From Russula earlei (lineage: Eukaryota > Basidiomycota > Agaricomycetes > Russulales > Russulaceae): a DNA stretch of 41,519 nt. Shown here one piece after another: positions 1-10,609 of the stretch (positions are counted from its first letter, which is position 1; each line of letters starts with the position of its first letter). The notes under the pieces were generated by a model. The model was not told the DNA's origin and made no database searches. It was given only the letters and a program-made list of their open reading frames with translations. The translations under genes were made by a program, and so were the position numbers. Location: contig JAGFNK010000455.1 in NCBI GenBank assembly GCA_025769875.1, positions 1 to 41,519 on the forward strand, given 5' to 3'.

Positions 1-346
1 ATGCTTCCAGCACCAAGATCATTTACAATATTGCTTCTGTGAGCCACCTTTTGCTTCTATAGCACCGACCAGTACTACAGTAGCATGAACCTTGTCCCTG
101 AGGGCTATATAAAGGCCCCAGTTAGTAGCAGTTGAGCCTTAAGCTCAACTTAGTTTGCCAATCCCAAACAGTTGACTCCTACCCTGTCCGCAGAGCCCCT
201 CTTATCTTGTTGCCATACTCCAGAAGGATCTAACACTCCTTCCCCTCCATGAGTGTTGCTTGCTTGACTCAAGCATATCTGCATTGGTAGGACATGTTTA
301 TAGACACAACCATTGATCTTATTTAAGGCACTTTGGAGCCTTAACA
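1..346 (-). repeat. 3' LTR of gypsy-1, cut by window start
   Basis: Matches 12055-12408 almost base for base with scattered changes. On the minus strand it starts TGTTAAGG at 346. A palindromic TATATA-type promoter box lies near position 108. Position 1 corresponds to 12055, so the outer end is missing. Confidence 0.85.
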
Positions 347-411
347 CCATCTTTGAACAAGAAGGTGTCTTTCTGTGTGGAGAGAGGGCATGGATAAGGG
401 TTGGCTTTTGC

Positions 412-1098
412 TCAGATAGACATGTGATGAGTGGGGCATCCTGGACCATAGGTGGCTAAGACAGAGGGGAAGCCATGTACAAGGTCAGGTAGGATGAAGC
501 AAGGGGGGAGTGTATCATCCTCATTTGCTGGGTCTGGGATTAGTAAGTGTAGTCCCAAGTCTCCTTCTTCCCAGCCTTCACTGAGTTCCTCTAACTCTGT
601 AAGTTGCCTGTCATTGTTAGTAGCAGCAGGCATGTTATAGGCTGGAGGGGGCATCCTTTTGAGGCTCATTGGGGTGAAGTTCTTGCTCAGGAGGATGACG
701 CTGCCCACTTGTCCAATAACAGGGGTGGTCATTTGTGGGGGAATCGGGATGGGGTCAGGAGAGTGGGAGTGAACGTGGTAGGAAGGGCTGTGAGTTCTGA
801 TGGGGGAATTGGTTCCAAGCATGGGGGAGTGATTGCCAAAGGCATGAAGTATGGTGGTAAGGGAGTCATCTTCCCAAAGTATGGCGGTAAGGGAGTCGTC
901 TTCCCAAAGTTCACATGCTTGTACAATTATTATGGCATGTTGTGTTGCAAATTGGATAAGCAGCCGGGTGTTAATGGTTGCGGCTGTTGAAGGGGAAGGT
1001 TCTCTGGACATCGGTAAATGGATGAGCATGGGAGAGTAAGGGGGAGTAGGGACAAGGGTAGTGGAGGAAGTGGCAGGGGAGTCTTGTGTGGATGACAT
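412..1098 (-). CDS. Accessory ORF 3' of the gypsy-1 chromodomain, unknown function
   Basis: An uninterrupted 228-codon frame lies between the end of the chromodomain (1157) and the 3' LTR (346), on the coding strand of gypsy-1. The product is rich in Pro, Ser and Thr at its N-terminus and acidic near its C-terminus, with no domain, signal peptide or membrane segment I recognise. Residues around 70-85 contain a direct repeat (WEDDSLTAIL then WEDDSLTTIL), made by a 30-bp tandem duplication at about 848-908. It is open while the pol genes around it carry stops. It could be a genuine extra element gene downstream of pol or a chance frame; the position and openness favour the former weakly. Its start lies 59 bases past the chromodomain stop, so it would need its own start or an unusual translation mode. 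Confidence 0.5.
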   Translation of the reverse strand: MSSTQDSPATSSTTLVPTPPYSPMLIHLPMSREPSPSTAATINTRLLIQFATQHAIIIVQACELWEDDSLTAILWEDDSLTTILHAFGNHSPMLGTNSPIRTHSPSYHVHSHSPDPIPIPPQMTTPVIGQVGSVILLSKNFTPMSLKRMPPPAYNMPAATNNDRQLTELEELSEGWEEGDLGLHLLIPDPANEDDTLPPCFILPDLVHGFPSVLATYGPGCPTHHMSI

Positions 1099-1156
1099 GT
1101 TATGAAGTATTTGGGGGTGAGGGAGATGGGGAGTTAATGGTCATTGGTGGGGGTTT

Positions 1157-1809
1157 TTATACATCAGGTCGTCCAGCTGAGGCAGAGTAAAATTCTTTTA
1201 GGAGTTCAGGGGTGTTTAGGTCATGGTGGTTGACCCATGAATCATCTGATGTTGGGTAGCCCTTCCAATGCATGAGGTATTGGAGTTTACATGTTCGCCC
1301 AAATCTTCTGATGTCTAGAATTGCTTCAACTTCATATTCTTCATTGTTTTCAATCATTGGAGGGGTGTGTGTGAATGGTGTGCCATATTCTTTGTTTCCA
1401 TATAGGGGAGGAGCAGGTTGACGTGGAAGATGTCATGTATTTTTATTCATGGGGGGAGTTGGAGTTGATAGGCAACTTTGGAGATTTTCTTTGTAATTCA
1501 GAAGGGTCCATATCTTTTGTGCATTAGTTTGCATGTTCCTTGTGTCTTGAGGTTTTTTGCTTCTAACCACCATATGAGGGTGCCTTCTTTCATTCCCAGG
1601 ATGTCTGGTCACAAGGGTTGTTGTTTGCGTTCTAGAAGTTGTTGTGCATCTCTTCTAGCTTGTTCTAATTGTTTGAGTCAATTAATTAATTGAGGAGGGC
1701 CCATTGTTGTCCTCAAGGCTGATGTTGATTTGGAGTTTAAATCCCATGAGGAGTTCATGTGGTGATTGATGTGATGTTTCATGTTTCCAGGAGTTGTGTG
1801 CATACTTGG
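1157..1809 (-). pseudogene. Gypsy-1 integrase C-terminal region and chromodomain
   Basis: The minus strand first shows remains of the integrase C-terminal (GPY-type) module between 1809 and about 1360: a stretch reading KISKVAYQLQLP, then KIHDIFHVNLLLPY, broken by several stops. It ends in an open chromodomain frame (1157-1357) with EYEVEAILD, LQYLMHWKGYP and DDSW, the hallmark aromatic and acidic pattern of a chromodomain. In chromoviruses this domain is fused to integrase and steers integration to marked chromatin. Its left neighbour is solo LTR-C, which separates it from the catalytic core at 2351-2810. The chromodomain is intact as a short frame but joined to a broken polyprotein. Confidence 0.85.
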
Positions 1810-2350
1810 TGTTAAGATCTGACTGATCTTATTACTAACTCTTTAGTGAAAGAGTTGCTTGATATAGTTCAAGCACTAGACTTTGAATCCTTTGATATTA
1901 TCTCAGGAAGATTGGATGTAAGAGAAGAGAAGGGCCTCTTTCACTTTAGAGTTTAGCACTATAGTTTGTTTAGAGCGTTTAGACAAGGTGAATGTTTTGT
2001 TGAAAGAGTATGTCAAGCATAAGGCTCGACTTCTTGGTACTACTGACTATTTATACGATATCTCAACAACTACTGATACGATTTGTACAAACTTGGGGTG
2101 CACATAGCTAAGAACCAGTAGTATTCAAATACGTAGAGCACAATCCGAGAATGTTAGATATGACTCACGCATGAGTCATTCTTTCCTAGTATCTGTCAGG
2201 AATCGGTAAGCGGTGAGTAAGCTATTACTGATCAGGATCAGTAAGCAATCACTAAGCCAGATGAATAAGCACACATATGAGCAATCACAAATGAATCAGC
2301 AAAGCATGGGTGAACAAGTGACAGTCGAAGAAAACACAAGAATCCTAACA
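1810..2350 (-). repeat. Solo LTR-C with TSD CTTGG
   Basis: A 541-bp unit with ends TGTTA...TAACA, flanked by CTTGG at 1805-1809 and 2351-2355. It is similar along its length to 16837-17343. A TATA-like GTATAAATAG is read on the minus strand, giving the orientation. No internal domain of the parent element occurs in the window, so this is a recombined solo LTR inside gypsy-1 integrase. Confidence 0.92.
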
Positions 2351-2810
2351 CTTGGCTAGGGGGAGTAATTTTGCCCAGGAGTGAGGGTGAGTTGTGGTCC
2401 AGGGCCTTAGGTATTGTTCTAGCCAGGCGTTCATTCTTTCTGTTTGTCCATCGGTTTGGGGATAGAATGCGGTGGACATGTTTTGTTTGATGCTTAGGTT
2501 CTTACACATGGCTCAAGAGAAGTTTGATGCAAATCAGGGGTCCCTGTCAGAAATGATTCTTTTGGGAATTCCAAACCAGGGCACAAGGTGTTTCAGATAT
2601 TCATGTGCAACACCTGTTCCATCAATTGTCTTGTTAAATGCAATGAATTTTGCTGCTTTGGAACATCCTTGATCGACAATAGTGAGGACACTGTTGAATC
2701 CTTCTGATTTGGGTAGGTCCATGATAAGGTCCATTAATACGTATTGGAACGGGCCTTGTTCGATGTGTGTGTCAAGTGGGAAGGTTGCAGCCTTTTTTCT
2801 TGGTATGTTA
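2351..2810 (-). pseudogene. Gypsy-1 integrase catalytic core
   Basis: The minus strand from 2808 reads a retroviral-type integrase core. The first catalytic Asp is in the segment YVLMDLIMDLP, the second in IISDRDP, and the Glu in the GQTERMN segment near 2440. The open frame 2534-2935 runs into the Harbinger inverted repeat, so its first residues are not integrase. The zinc-binding N-terminal part of integrase is on the far side of the Harbinger element (7008-7200), so the gene was cut at TTA 2808-2810. The frame degrades near 2350, where LTR-C follows. Confidence 0.88.
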
Positions 2811-2970
2811 GGCCCCATACAGCAACCGAGATTTCTTGAAACTTGAACTTGGAACTTGAATTTCGGGATTAGCCAGGAGTGACAGGTGTGACAGGTGTGA
2901 TGACAGTGACATGTCATATGATTAACTAATATCACTTGTTTTTGTCTGTTAACTGTAATTCACATATTTG
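2811..2970 (+). repeat. Left terminal inverted repeat of Harbinger element
   Basis: Pairs with 6845-7004 with only a few mismatches over 160 bp. It contains the direct repeat GACAGGTGTGACAGGTGTGA, a plausible transposase or SANT-protein binding site (inference). Confidence 0.93.
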
Positions 2971-2975
2971 CATAT

Positions 2976-4311
2976 GTGATGTCATGTAATGACTTGGGCT
3001 CGGGAACGATTGGCGCGTCAATCTTTCTACCCCCACCTCCACCACCCCATATGATGCAGACCCGCTCATCAATAAGTCCAGATTCCATGGAAGGAAGTCT
3101 AATCTCAGAAAGTAACAAGGCTATATGGACAACTGAAGAGGAAGCTGCATTTCTACTGTTCCTTGTCGAGCGGAAACAAGAAGGAAACATGACCTCCAAC
3201 ACCATGTTCAAGGACCTTACCTTCAACCAAGCAGCCAATTCTATTAAGCCCATGCATGAGAAGGGTCCTATCAAGACTGGACCTATGTGCAAATCAAAAT
3301 GGCAAAGGGTACGAAATTTTTTTGCTTTGCCATATCACACAGCTAACATCGTCTACTACTAGATGAAGAAGGAGCACTTGCTAATCATTGCTCTCAGGAA
3401 TGAGTCCGGGGTTGGGCACCTATGGACTGATGAGAATGGAATTGTTGTTCCACCTGAAATGGAATCGGTGTGGAGTGATCTAGTCAAGGTGTGTACATAA
3501 CATCTAATTTGTCAATGCCATCTGATCATTAGTAGAAAAATCAAGAATACAAGAAGTACAGGGATAAAGGCTGGCTGCATCACAGCATCATGAAATCTCT
3601 GATGCCATCAAGTGCAAGAGGCCAACATTCATATCAGGGCATGCAGTTGACAGCCCATTTTACTCCCCCTCAGTCATCTGCATTGCTGTCCCCCAATCCC
3701 AATTTGTTTGAACGTCAAAGTGAGGACTCCTTGTTATCTCTGGCACCAGATCACTCTTCCTCCTCATCCAGTGTCCTTCATTCCAAACGCAAAGTATCTC
3801 AGGTCAAGGATGTCGCCTCTGAAACCTCTTCCTCATTTACCAAAAAACTCAAGTATGATTCCATGGCAGTTGCTGTCCACGGCATGCAGTCAACCATGGA
3901 GAGGTTTGCCGATAACTTCAACTCAACCATGCATGCATTCATTGCTTCGTCCCCACCCCCAATGTTGCTGGCACTCCCCCCACTCCCAATGCCGCTGGCA
4001 CTCCCCTCAAACCTGCCCCAGCCCCACCTCCGGCCATGCATATGCCGCCTTCAAATGACATCATAACTATCTCGGCACTTCCCGAGACCACCCGTTGGTC
4101 ACTGGCAATTCAACATCTTACCAAGGATATTGAACTGAATGGTGAATGGCTCTCCATGGATGATGTTGTCCCTGTGATCAATATCTTGGGATCTTGTGAC
4201 ATCATGTGCATAGACAGTTATATTGTGCTTATGACTAATGGGTCAGCGTTGTCACGCAAGATTGCACACAACTACATCAAGGATCTGTTGGAGAAGGCCA
4301 GGACGTCCTGA
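2976..4311 (+). pseudogene. Harbinger SANT/Myb-like DNA-binding protein
   Basis: Second gene of the Harbinger element, predicted to bind element DNA and help the nuclease enter the nucleus (family knowledge). Exon 1 (2976-3308; translation may start at the internal ATG at 3051) carries a SANT/Myb-like stretch with AIWTTEEEAAFLLFLVERK and CKSKWQR. Intron 1 is 3309-3362 (GTACGA...CTAAC...TAG, 54 bp) and intron 2 is 3489-3535 (47 bp). Exons 2 and 3 give a conserved HLWTDENG...VWSDLV segment and then KKYRDKGW. The Ser/Pro-rich middle shifts frame inside a C-run near 3950-3962. After the shift, the frame reads NAAGTP-type repeats and a C-terminal domain ending at 4311. Without that one-base change the reading frame would be continuous. 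Both splice junctions are phase 0. It converges on the transposase gene. Confidence 0.82.
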
Positions 4312-4489
4312 CTGTAGTTGTACTTCTACAGTAGTCACCCATCACACACATGTATCGTAATTTGTTGAATGCCATGAAGTGTTCTTTCATTTTCTGAAAA
4401 CATGTGGACATGTGTCTGAACTAAATACCTGCTGCGCGATCCTCAAGTGTTTTCTGATACTGCTCCCACGTCTCACCTGCAATCCTGTC

Positions 4490-6829
4490 TCAACTGATAT
4501 TTGCTTGCTCCCTCTCATAGCGTGTCACTACCCCTCTTCCCAGTTCACCAGCCGCTTCACGATGACTCATCTGAGGGTCTACCCTGTCATCAAATACATC
4601 GATCTCACTGTGATCATAATGGTGAATAAAATTGTGAAGGGCTGCAAGTGCCGATGGGATGTGCACTTGAATGTCCATGTTATACTCAGGGGGGTACCAA
4701 AGGATTTTGAAATGCCACTTGAGAATCCCAAACATACCCTCTATGATGTTGCGAGCTTGAGCATGGCACAGATTGAATAATTCCTGGGGTGTGCATGGCC
4801 TAGGACAAGCATAAAAATTAGTGAGAAGATGGGAAAGAAAGAGAGAACGCACTGTATGCCAGCATGACCCACTCAGATAGATGATATCGTACACCTCGAT
4901 AAGGAACAAGCAGTGTGTTTGATGAGGCAAAGTGTCAAGACTCACTGTTGAACTAACCAGTTCAAGAGCGAGGGATAAGCTTGAAGACGAGTCAATAGAC
5001 ATCCAAGACCGCGTGGGCAAGGAGTAGAGTCCAGAGTAGTAACAAATACCAGAGAGGTACTGTTACTGTGAGAGTAGAGCAGTCATGCAGAGAAGAGGCC
5101 AGGATAGTCACAAGGGGACGGTCCTTAAAGGAGTATCCCAGGGATGGAGAGTGCCATAAACAAATGGACAGTCTGAGGACTGTCCGCTACTTTATTGAGC
5201 GCTTATATACTACAAGAGAACTGCTAAATAGGGAACAAGTTATAACCTTGTTATCAAGCACCTTGGAGTGATGAGTAAGGAGTCGGAGTACGCTTACTGA
5301 GCATGCTCAGTCATGCTCAGTAAGCTGCTGAGTAAGAAGGCTCCTTTTTATGAGTAAGAGCCTTCACTGTCCACGTGTTCACTGCTTTTAGTACACGTGC
5401 AAAACACCTGATTCATTTCCTGTTAGTTAGTTTAGGGCCGGTCATTTGAGGACTTGTAGTCTGGTTAGTGGAATAGTGTTATTCTATAAGGCCTCTTGTA
5501 TAGTTCTATTAGGGTCCTCAAAGTTGACCCTAATATTTCTATTAAGGTCCCTAGTATTGCCTTATAGTTCATTCTATGGTTATTAGAGTTAGTCTAATAA
5601 CACGTTGCAGGGTCTTTGGTACTGTGTTAGTGTCTATTGTAGAGCACTTATAGTTGTCCTAAAGGGTCCCTAGGAAGGTCCTAGTATTGTCTTTTATTGC
5701 TAAAAGGGTTTCCTTTAAGTGGGGCTTGCTGTATGTCAATTGTGCCGAGAATTGCTCGCGCGACAATGCACGTGCAATATTGTGGACACCTCTACTCACC
5801 CGTTTTGCTTGAGTGAACAGGGTGACACCATAGAGGCTGGGTTTCCTCTTATAAGGAAGGGTCCTTCAAGGGCCCTCTCCGGAGAATGGTTCATGACACA
5901 AAGCCTGCATCAGCGAGATAGTATTTCCCTCTTGGGATGGGGAAATCAGAATGATGGGCATCGTGGAAAAGAGTTGAGTCAGCGGTGGAGCCCTCCCAAC
6001 CAGTCAAAAGATATGTGAAGCGGAGGTCAAATGAACAAGCAGCAAGGCAGTTCTGTGAGAGAATGCTGTTGCGGTCTCTTGTTGCATCACGCTCTGCGGC
6101 AGTGGAGTAACAACTGATGTGGGTGCCGTCGATAGCACCCAGGGCATCCTTGAAAAAGGGAAAAAATTTGGGATTCCCTTGGATAAAGGAGTGAGGGGAA
6201 TTGGCATCAGGAAGCTGTACAAAGGTGGTGTAGAAAGGGGGGTTTGCGAGAACTCCAAGTATCTTTTTAAAATATCTGGATATCCATCAGAAGATATATA
6301 GAAGGAAACCATGGGATACGTACTTTGAGACCGTGCTTGGTGACCGCTGAAAACGCTCTCCAATATTTGTTGTTGACAGCCTGGTGGAAGCGGCATAGAG
6401 AAATATGGCAACCTGTTCTTCAATTCGGACATGCTGAGATGACGCAACACCAAAGTTGTGGAGAGTCTGCTGGAGCTTGTGAAACACATGTTTATGGACC
6501 CCAAGTTCATTCCGGATGCGTTCTGGGTGGCCGATGAGTAGTTCATGGACCCAGGCAAGACCAGTGAGGGCAGAGGTGTGATATGGAATAGGAGGAGAAC
6601 AGGGTTTGAGTATTGACAGTATGGCCTGGAAGCCATAAAGGGCATAACCTGTAAAATATAAAATCATTAGAAGTTGTTGGCGTCGCCGTTGTACCTGCTG
6701 CAGATACAGCCTCTCCTGATCAAGGTAATCAGCCATAGCATTGACCAGGGGACGGACAGTGACAACTTGAAATCGGGGGGTAAAAAATCGGCCATGACTC
6801 GGAGGGGCATAAAACGTTTTTGGGCGCAT
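4490..6829 (-). pseudogene. PIF/Harbinger DDE transposase split by solo LTR-A
   Basis: DDE-superfamily nuclease that cuts and pastes the surrounding element. Starting from Met at 6829, the N-terminal part carries the conserved helix-turn-helix-like segment IEEQVAIFLYAAS...NIGERFQRSPSTVSK. A 48-bp intron (6276-6323, donor GTACGT) restores the frame SKYFKKIL. The catalytic residues follow: Asp in GAIDGTH (about 6119-6139), Asp in STADSTLFHDA (about 5957-5990) and Glu in NIIEGMFGILK (about 4727-4756). The coding sequence is cut after the DAGF motif by solo LTR-A (4933-5898). Its duplicated CAAAG (CTTTG on the coding strand) restores DAGFASSN when removed. A further intron lies near 4800-4865. 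Apart from the insertion the frame looks close to intact. Confidence 0.92.
4933..5898 (-). repeat. Solo LTR-A with TSD CAAAG
   Basis: A 966-bp LTR with TGTCA...TGACA ends, flanked by CAAAG at 4928-4932 and 5899-5903. Read on the minus strand it has a TATATAAGC promoter box, and it matches 26420-27379 over its full length. It lies inside the Harbinger transposase coding sequence. Confidence 0.96.
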
Positions 6830-6844
6830 CAGTCATTACAACAA

Positions 6845-7004
6845 CAAATATGTGAATTACAGTTAACAGACAAAAACAACTGATATTAGTTGATCATATG
6901 ACATGTCACTGTCATCACACCTGTCACACCTGTCACTCCCGGCTAATCCTGAAATTCAAGTTCCAAGTTCAAGTTTCAAGAAATCTCGGTTGCTGTATGG
7001 GGCC
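6845..7004 (-). repeat. Right terminal inverted repeat of Harbinger element
   Basis: Reverse complement of 2811-2970, ending at 7004 next to the TTA duplication at 7005-7007. Confidence 0.93.
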
Positions 7005-7007
7005 TTA

Positions 7008-7781
7008 GTTTTAGACTCTTGACACCTGGGGCAACCTTTGACATATTGCTCCATGAATTGTTGTAGTCTGGGCCCTTCGTAATGCTGTTTGACCAGGTTC
7101 CAAGTGTTGGCTATTCTGGAGTATCCTGCAAAAGGGGTGTCATGGAATTGTCTAAGAACTTCTCATTGTTCATCAGGTTTGTCTGGTAGGTAGATTTTTC
7201 ACATGAAAATTTTGGGTGGAAGTAAGGTGGTTTTTTGTTCTTCTACCCCCTTGTTAAGGTCTTTACGATGAGAAAGTGTATCGGCAATTGTGTATGTGTG
7301 TCCTTGGACATGTTCCATGGTAATGTTGAAGTCTTGCATATATTGCATCCATCTAGCTTGTTGTCCTGTCAGTTTTTGTGGCTCTTTAAAATAGGTTAGG
7401 TTCTTATGGTCTGTTCTTATTCTAACTGGTTCATCACCTCCTAAGAAAAATGGTCGTCCACTTTTAGTCCAAAAATTACTGCTGCTAGTTCTTTATCATG
7501 TGCATTGTAATTTCTTTCTGTGTCCAGTAGTGTTCAGGAATAATAGGCTACTGGATGTAGGCCATCCTCATATTCTTGAGATATGACTGCTCCTACTGCA
7601 AATCCAGATGTGTCAGTATCCAGAATGAACTGTTTTGTCCAATCTGGAGTGTGAAGTACTGGGTATGATGTGCATGTTTCTTTCAAGTCTATGAAGGCCT
7701 GTTCTTCCTTCGTCATCCATTCCCATTGCTTATTTTTCTTTGTTAAATCATTCAATGGTCTGGCTTTTAATGAGAAGTTTC
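7008..7781 (-). pseudogene. Gypsy-1 RNase H and integrase zinc-binding region
   Basis: From 7755 the minus strand reads the end of the RT connection and the RNase H-like domain: NDLTKKNKQWEW, then DTDTSGFAVGAVISQ and HPVAYYS. After a stop near 7534 the frame continues with RNYNAHDKELAAVI. Toward 7010 it reads the His/Cys integrase N-terminal module, with YVKGCPRCQ near its end. The right border is the fold-back element at 7782; the left border is the Harbinger TSD. Several stops are present. Confidence 0.85.
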
Positions 7782-9184
7782 CACTGGTTGGGAAATCAAC
7801 TTATGTGAATGACAAAACTGTAACATTTTGAAACACAAAATTTATTATTTTCATACAAATTTGTAGCAAACAATTTGTGAAAATTAATTTTATATTTTGT
7901 TACAATAAATTCCTGTTACAAAATGATGAAATAATTAAATAGTATTGACAAGATCTCAGGACATACATCATATTAAAACAATTTTAACTTATTTTAAAAT
8001 TTTGGGTGAAACAAAATTGTGAAAAAATCAAAACTGCAAAATTTGGGTTTATGAAAAAGGTGGAATAAAAATTTTGAAAATTTTGAAAATTTTGAAAAAG
8101 TTTTGTGACTTGAATAAAGATGTTAGGGAGATAAAGTTTTGTTATAATCATGGAGGAGAACAAAATCTAGCCCTATAGAAAACATAATGTTATCATTTTT
8201 AATGAAGAAAATTTTTGAATACATTCACAATTTTGTTAAAGGAAAAATTTTGACAAAACAGAATATGAAATCCCAGAGTTGTTTCATCATTTTGTCATTG
8301 GAATAAAGATGTCAGGGAGATAAAGTTTTGTTATAATCATTCATGACAACAAAATCTAGCATTTTAGAAAACATAATGTTAACATTTTTCATGCAGAAAG
8401 TTTTTGAATACATTCACAATTTTGTGAAAGGAAAAATTGTGACAAAACTGAATATGAAATCCTAAAGATGTTTCATCATTTTCTTTATAACATTTAGATA
8501 TATTATGGTCAATTCTGAATGATGCTGGACATCTATACACCACAAAAAGAGGCCATAAAGTTTGAGCTGAGCCCTGACAGCACAAGTGACACAACTTTAT
8601 GGCCCCTTTTTGTGGTGTATAGATGTCCGGCATCATTCAGAATTGACCATAATATATCTAAATGTTATAAACAAAATGATGAAACAACTCTGGGATTTTA
8701 TATTCTGTTTTGTCAAAATTTTTCCTTTAACAAAATTGTGAATGTATTCAAAAATTTTCTTCATTAAAAATGATAACATTATGTTTTCTATAGGGCTAGA
8801 TTTTGTTCTCCTCCATGATTATAACAAAACTTTATCTCCCTAACATCTTTATTCAAGTCACAAAACTTTTTCAAAATTTTCAAAATTTTCAAAATTTTTA
8901 TTCCACCTTTTTCATAAACCCAAATTTTGCAGTTTTGATTTTTTCACAATTTTGTTTCACCCAAAATTTTAAAATAAGTTAAAATTGTTTTAATATGATG
9001 TATGTCCTGAGATCTTGTCAATACTATTTAATTATTTCATCATTTTGTAACAGGAATTTATTGTAACAAAATATAAAATTAATTTTCACAAATTGTTTGC
9101 TACAAATTTGTATGAAAATAATAAATTTTGTTTTTCAAAATGTTACAGTTTTGTCATTCACATAAGTTGATTTCCCAACCAGTG
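7782..9184. mobile_element. AT-rich fold-back (long inverted-repeat) element
   Basis: The left arm starts at 7782 with CACTGGTTGGGAAATCAAC, and the right arm ends at 9184 with its exact complement. The arms stay nearly identical to the centre near 8570-8590. The left arm is longer because a unit of roughly 190 bp is tandemly repeated with divergence (about 8101-8294 and 8295-8480). Composition is strikingly AT-rich compared with both sides. It breaks gypsy-1 pol between the RT motifs FLGFCNFY and SLKARPLND. No transposase is encoded and I found no convincing TSD, so the superfamily is unknown. Short frames inside it are mirror images of each other and not genes. Confidence 0.85.
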
Positions 9185-10571
9185 TTGGTATGAAGTTACA
9201 ATAGAAGTTGCAGAATCCTAGGAAACTTCTGACTACTGTTGGGGTTGGCCAATCATTGATCCCTTTAACCTTAACAGGGTCCATGGTTATTTTTCCTTCT
9301 CCTATGATTACTCCAAGGTATTCAACTTTGTTCTTGTGGAATTGGCATTTTTCTGGCTTAAGATAGAGGTCGTGTTGCCTTAGTTTGGATAGGATATGAT
9401 TGACTTTCTGCATATGTTCAAGTTCATCATCTTCTGTTGCAATGATGATGTCATCCATATAAATTTTGAGCCATCCTTGGGCTAGCTCTTCTTGGAATAT
9501 GTCATCCATCATGGTTTGGAAGGTGGCTGGTGAGTTTGTCAGCCCAAAAAACATTACAGTTGGTTCAAACAGTCCTTCGCTTGTCTTGAAGGCTGCCTTC
9601 CATTCGTCTCCTTCTTTAATTCAAATGTTGTTGTAGCCCTATCTTACATCAAATTTGGTGAACAGTTTCTTCCCTGCCAAGGCATGAATGAGCTCTGGGA
9701 TTAATGGTAGTGGGTAGACATTGGGTATGGTCCATTTGTCTAGGTTTCTGTAATCTTGTACTGGTCAGAATTTACCATCCTTCTTCTTTATGAGGAAGAA
9801 TCTGCTAGCATATGGCAAGTTAGATCTCCTTATTCATTTGAGCCTCAGGTTCTGTTCAAGGAATTTTCCCTGCTCTTCTTTCTCCTTTGGGGAGAGAGGA
9901 TACACTCTGCAATTGATTGTTGTAGGAGCATCCGATTTTAAGTCAATGGCATGATGCCATTTTCTTGGTCTGGGAAATCTTTCCAACTCTTGTTCCATAA
10001 AGACTTGTCCATATTTATGATATTGGAGGGGGACCATTTCTTGCCAGGTCTTAGGTTTGTCTTCCATTTGGGATTCGGCTAGTTGCTGAGCTATGGTAGT
10101 CTTTCGTATTTGAGTTTGTAGCCATAACTCATCACCTTCCTCCCAGTCAGTTAGAGCCTTTATCCATTCTGGTGTCTTTTGTTTCCCCGAGAGGGTGATT
10201 CTTCCCATCATCATCCCTTTTGACCAGTTTGTTCTGGGGTTGGTCAACTCTAAAAATGGATACCCTAAGATCATGTCATCTTGTCCTATGTCTGCAACTA
10301 AGAATTGGTGTGTGTTCTTTTGTCCTAGCAGTTTTAATTCCAAATTTGCGGCTTGGGTAATTTTTCCTAGATGATTAGGGGTTCTGTCAATGTTTTTGAC
10401 ATTCCTAGCCATAGGTAATTTCCTGGTTTGTAAGTGTAGTTCTTCTATTAGTTGGGGGGATATGAAGCATTCTGTGGCCCCACTGTCTATCAGGGCCTTC
10501 TTTTTGGCTTTGTTTGATTCGATGTACGTGGTAGTCATCACTGATATTGACTTTCTCTGAGATTTGTACAT
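9185..10571 (-). pseudogene. Gypsy-1 protease and reverse transcriptase
   Basis: Minus-strand pol. The open frame 9834-10571 has the aspartic protease signature LIDSGATECFISP and the flap-like segment MILGYPFLELTNPRTNW, then the RT entry HHAIDLKSDAP...YPLSPKE. A frame shift follows. RT then continues with RFFLIKKKDGKFWPVQDYR and FFGLTNSPATFQTMMDDIF, with the catalytic YMDD in IYMDDIIIA near 9450. The frame ends at the fold-back element. Two stops sit between FDVR and IKEGDEW (about 9620-9650), where relatives have Trp and Arg codons. It would copy element RNA into DNA if intact. Confidence 0.9.
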
Positions 10572-10609
10572 GGAATCAATACCTAAGGCTCAAGCAATTG
10601 CTGTCATGC

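Larger units (their letters stand above)
2811..7004. mobile_element. PIF/Harbinger DNA transposon, TSD TTA
   Basis: Terminal inverted repeats of about 160 bp (2811-2970 and 6845-7004) start GGCCCCATACAGCAACC on both ends and are flanked by TTA at 2808-2810 and 7005-7007, the usual PIF/Harbinger target. Between them lie the two genes typical of the superfamily: a SANT/Myb-like protein (plus strand) and a DDE nuclease (minus strand), convergently arranged. Removing the nested solo LTR and its duplicated 5 bp leaves about 3.2 kb. The element sits in gypsy-1 integrase. The transposase is split by the LTR and the SANT gene carries a frame shift, so it no longer encodes its own machinery. Confidence 0.95.

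Noticed and set aside
5068..5271. 67-codon ORFs repeated near 5068, 11015 and 25244
   Set aside because: All three fall in the same part of LTR-A; they reflect LTR homology, not genes.
6004..6645. 213-codon minus-strand ORF in the Harbinger transposase as the real frame
   Set aside because: Its second half is off-frame; the catalytic GAIDGTH and STADSTLFHD motifs are in the neighbouring frame after splicing 6276-6323.
8379..8767. Two mirrored ORFs of 82-85 codons in the fold-back element
   Set aside because: They are the two arms of one inverted repeat read on opposite strands, AT-rich, with no domain and no conservation signal.
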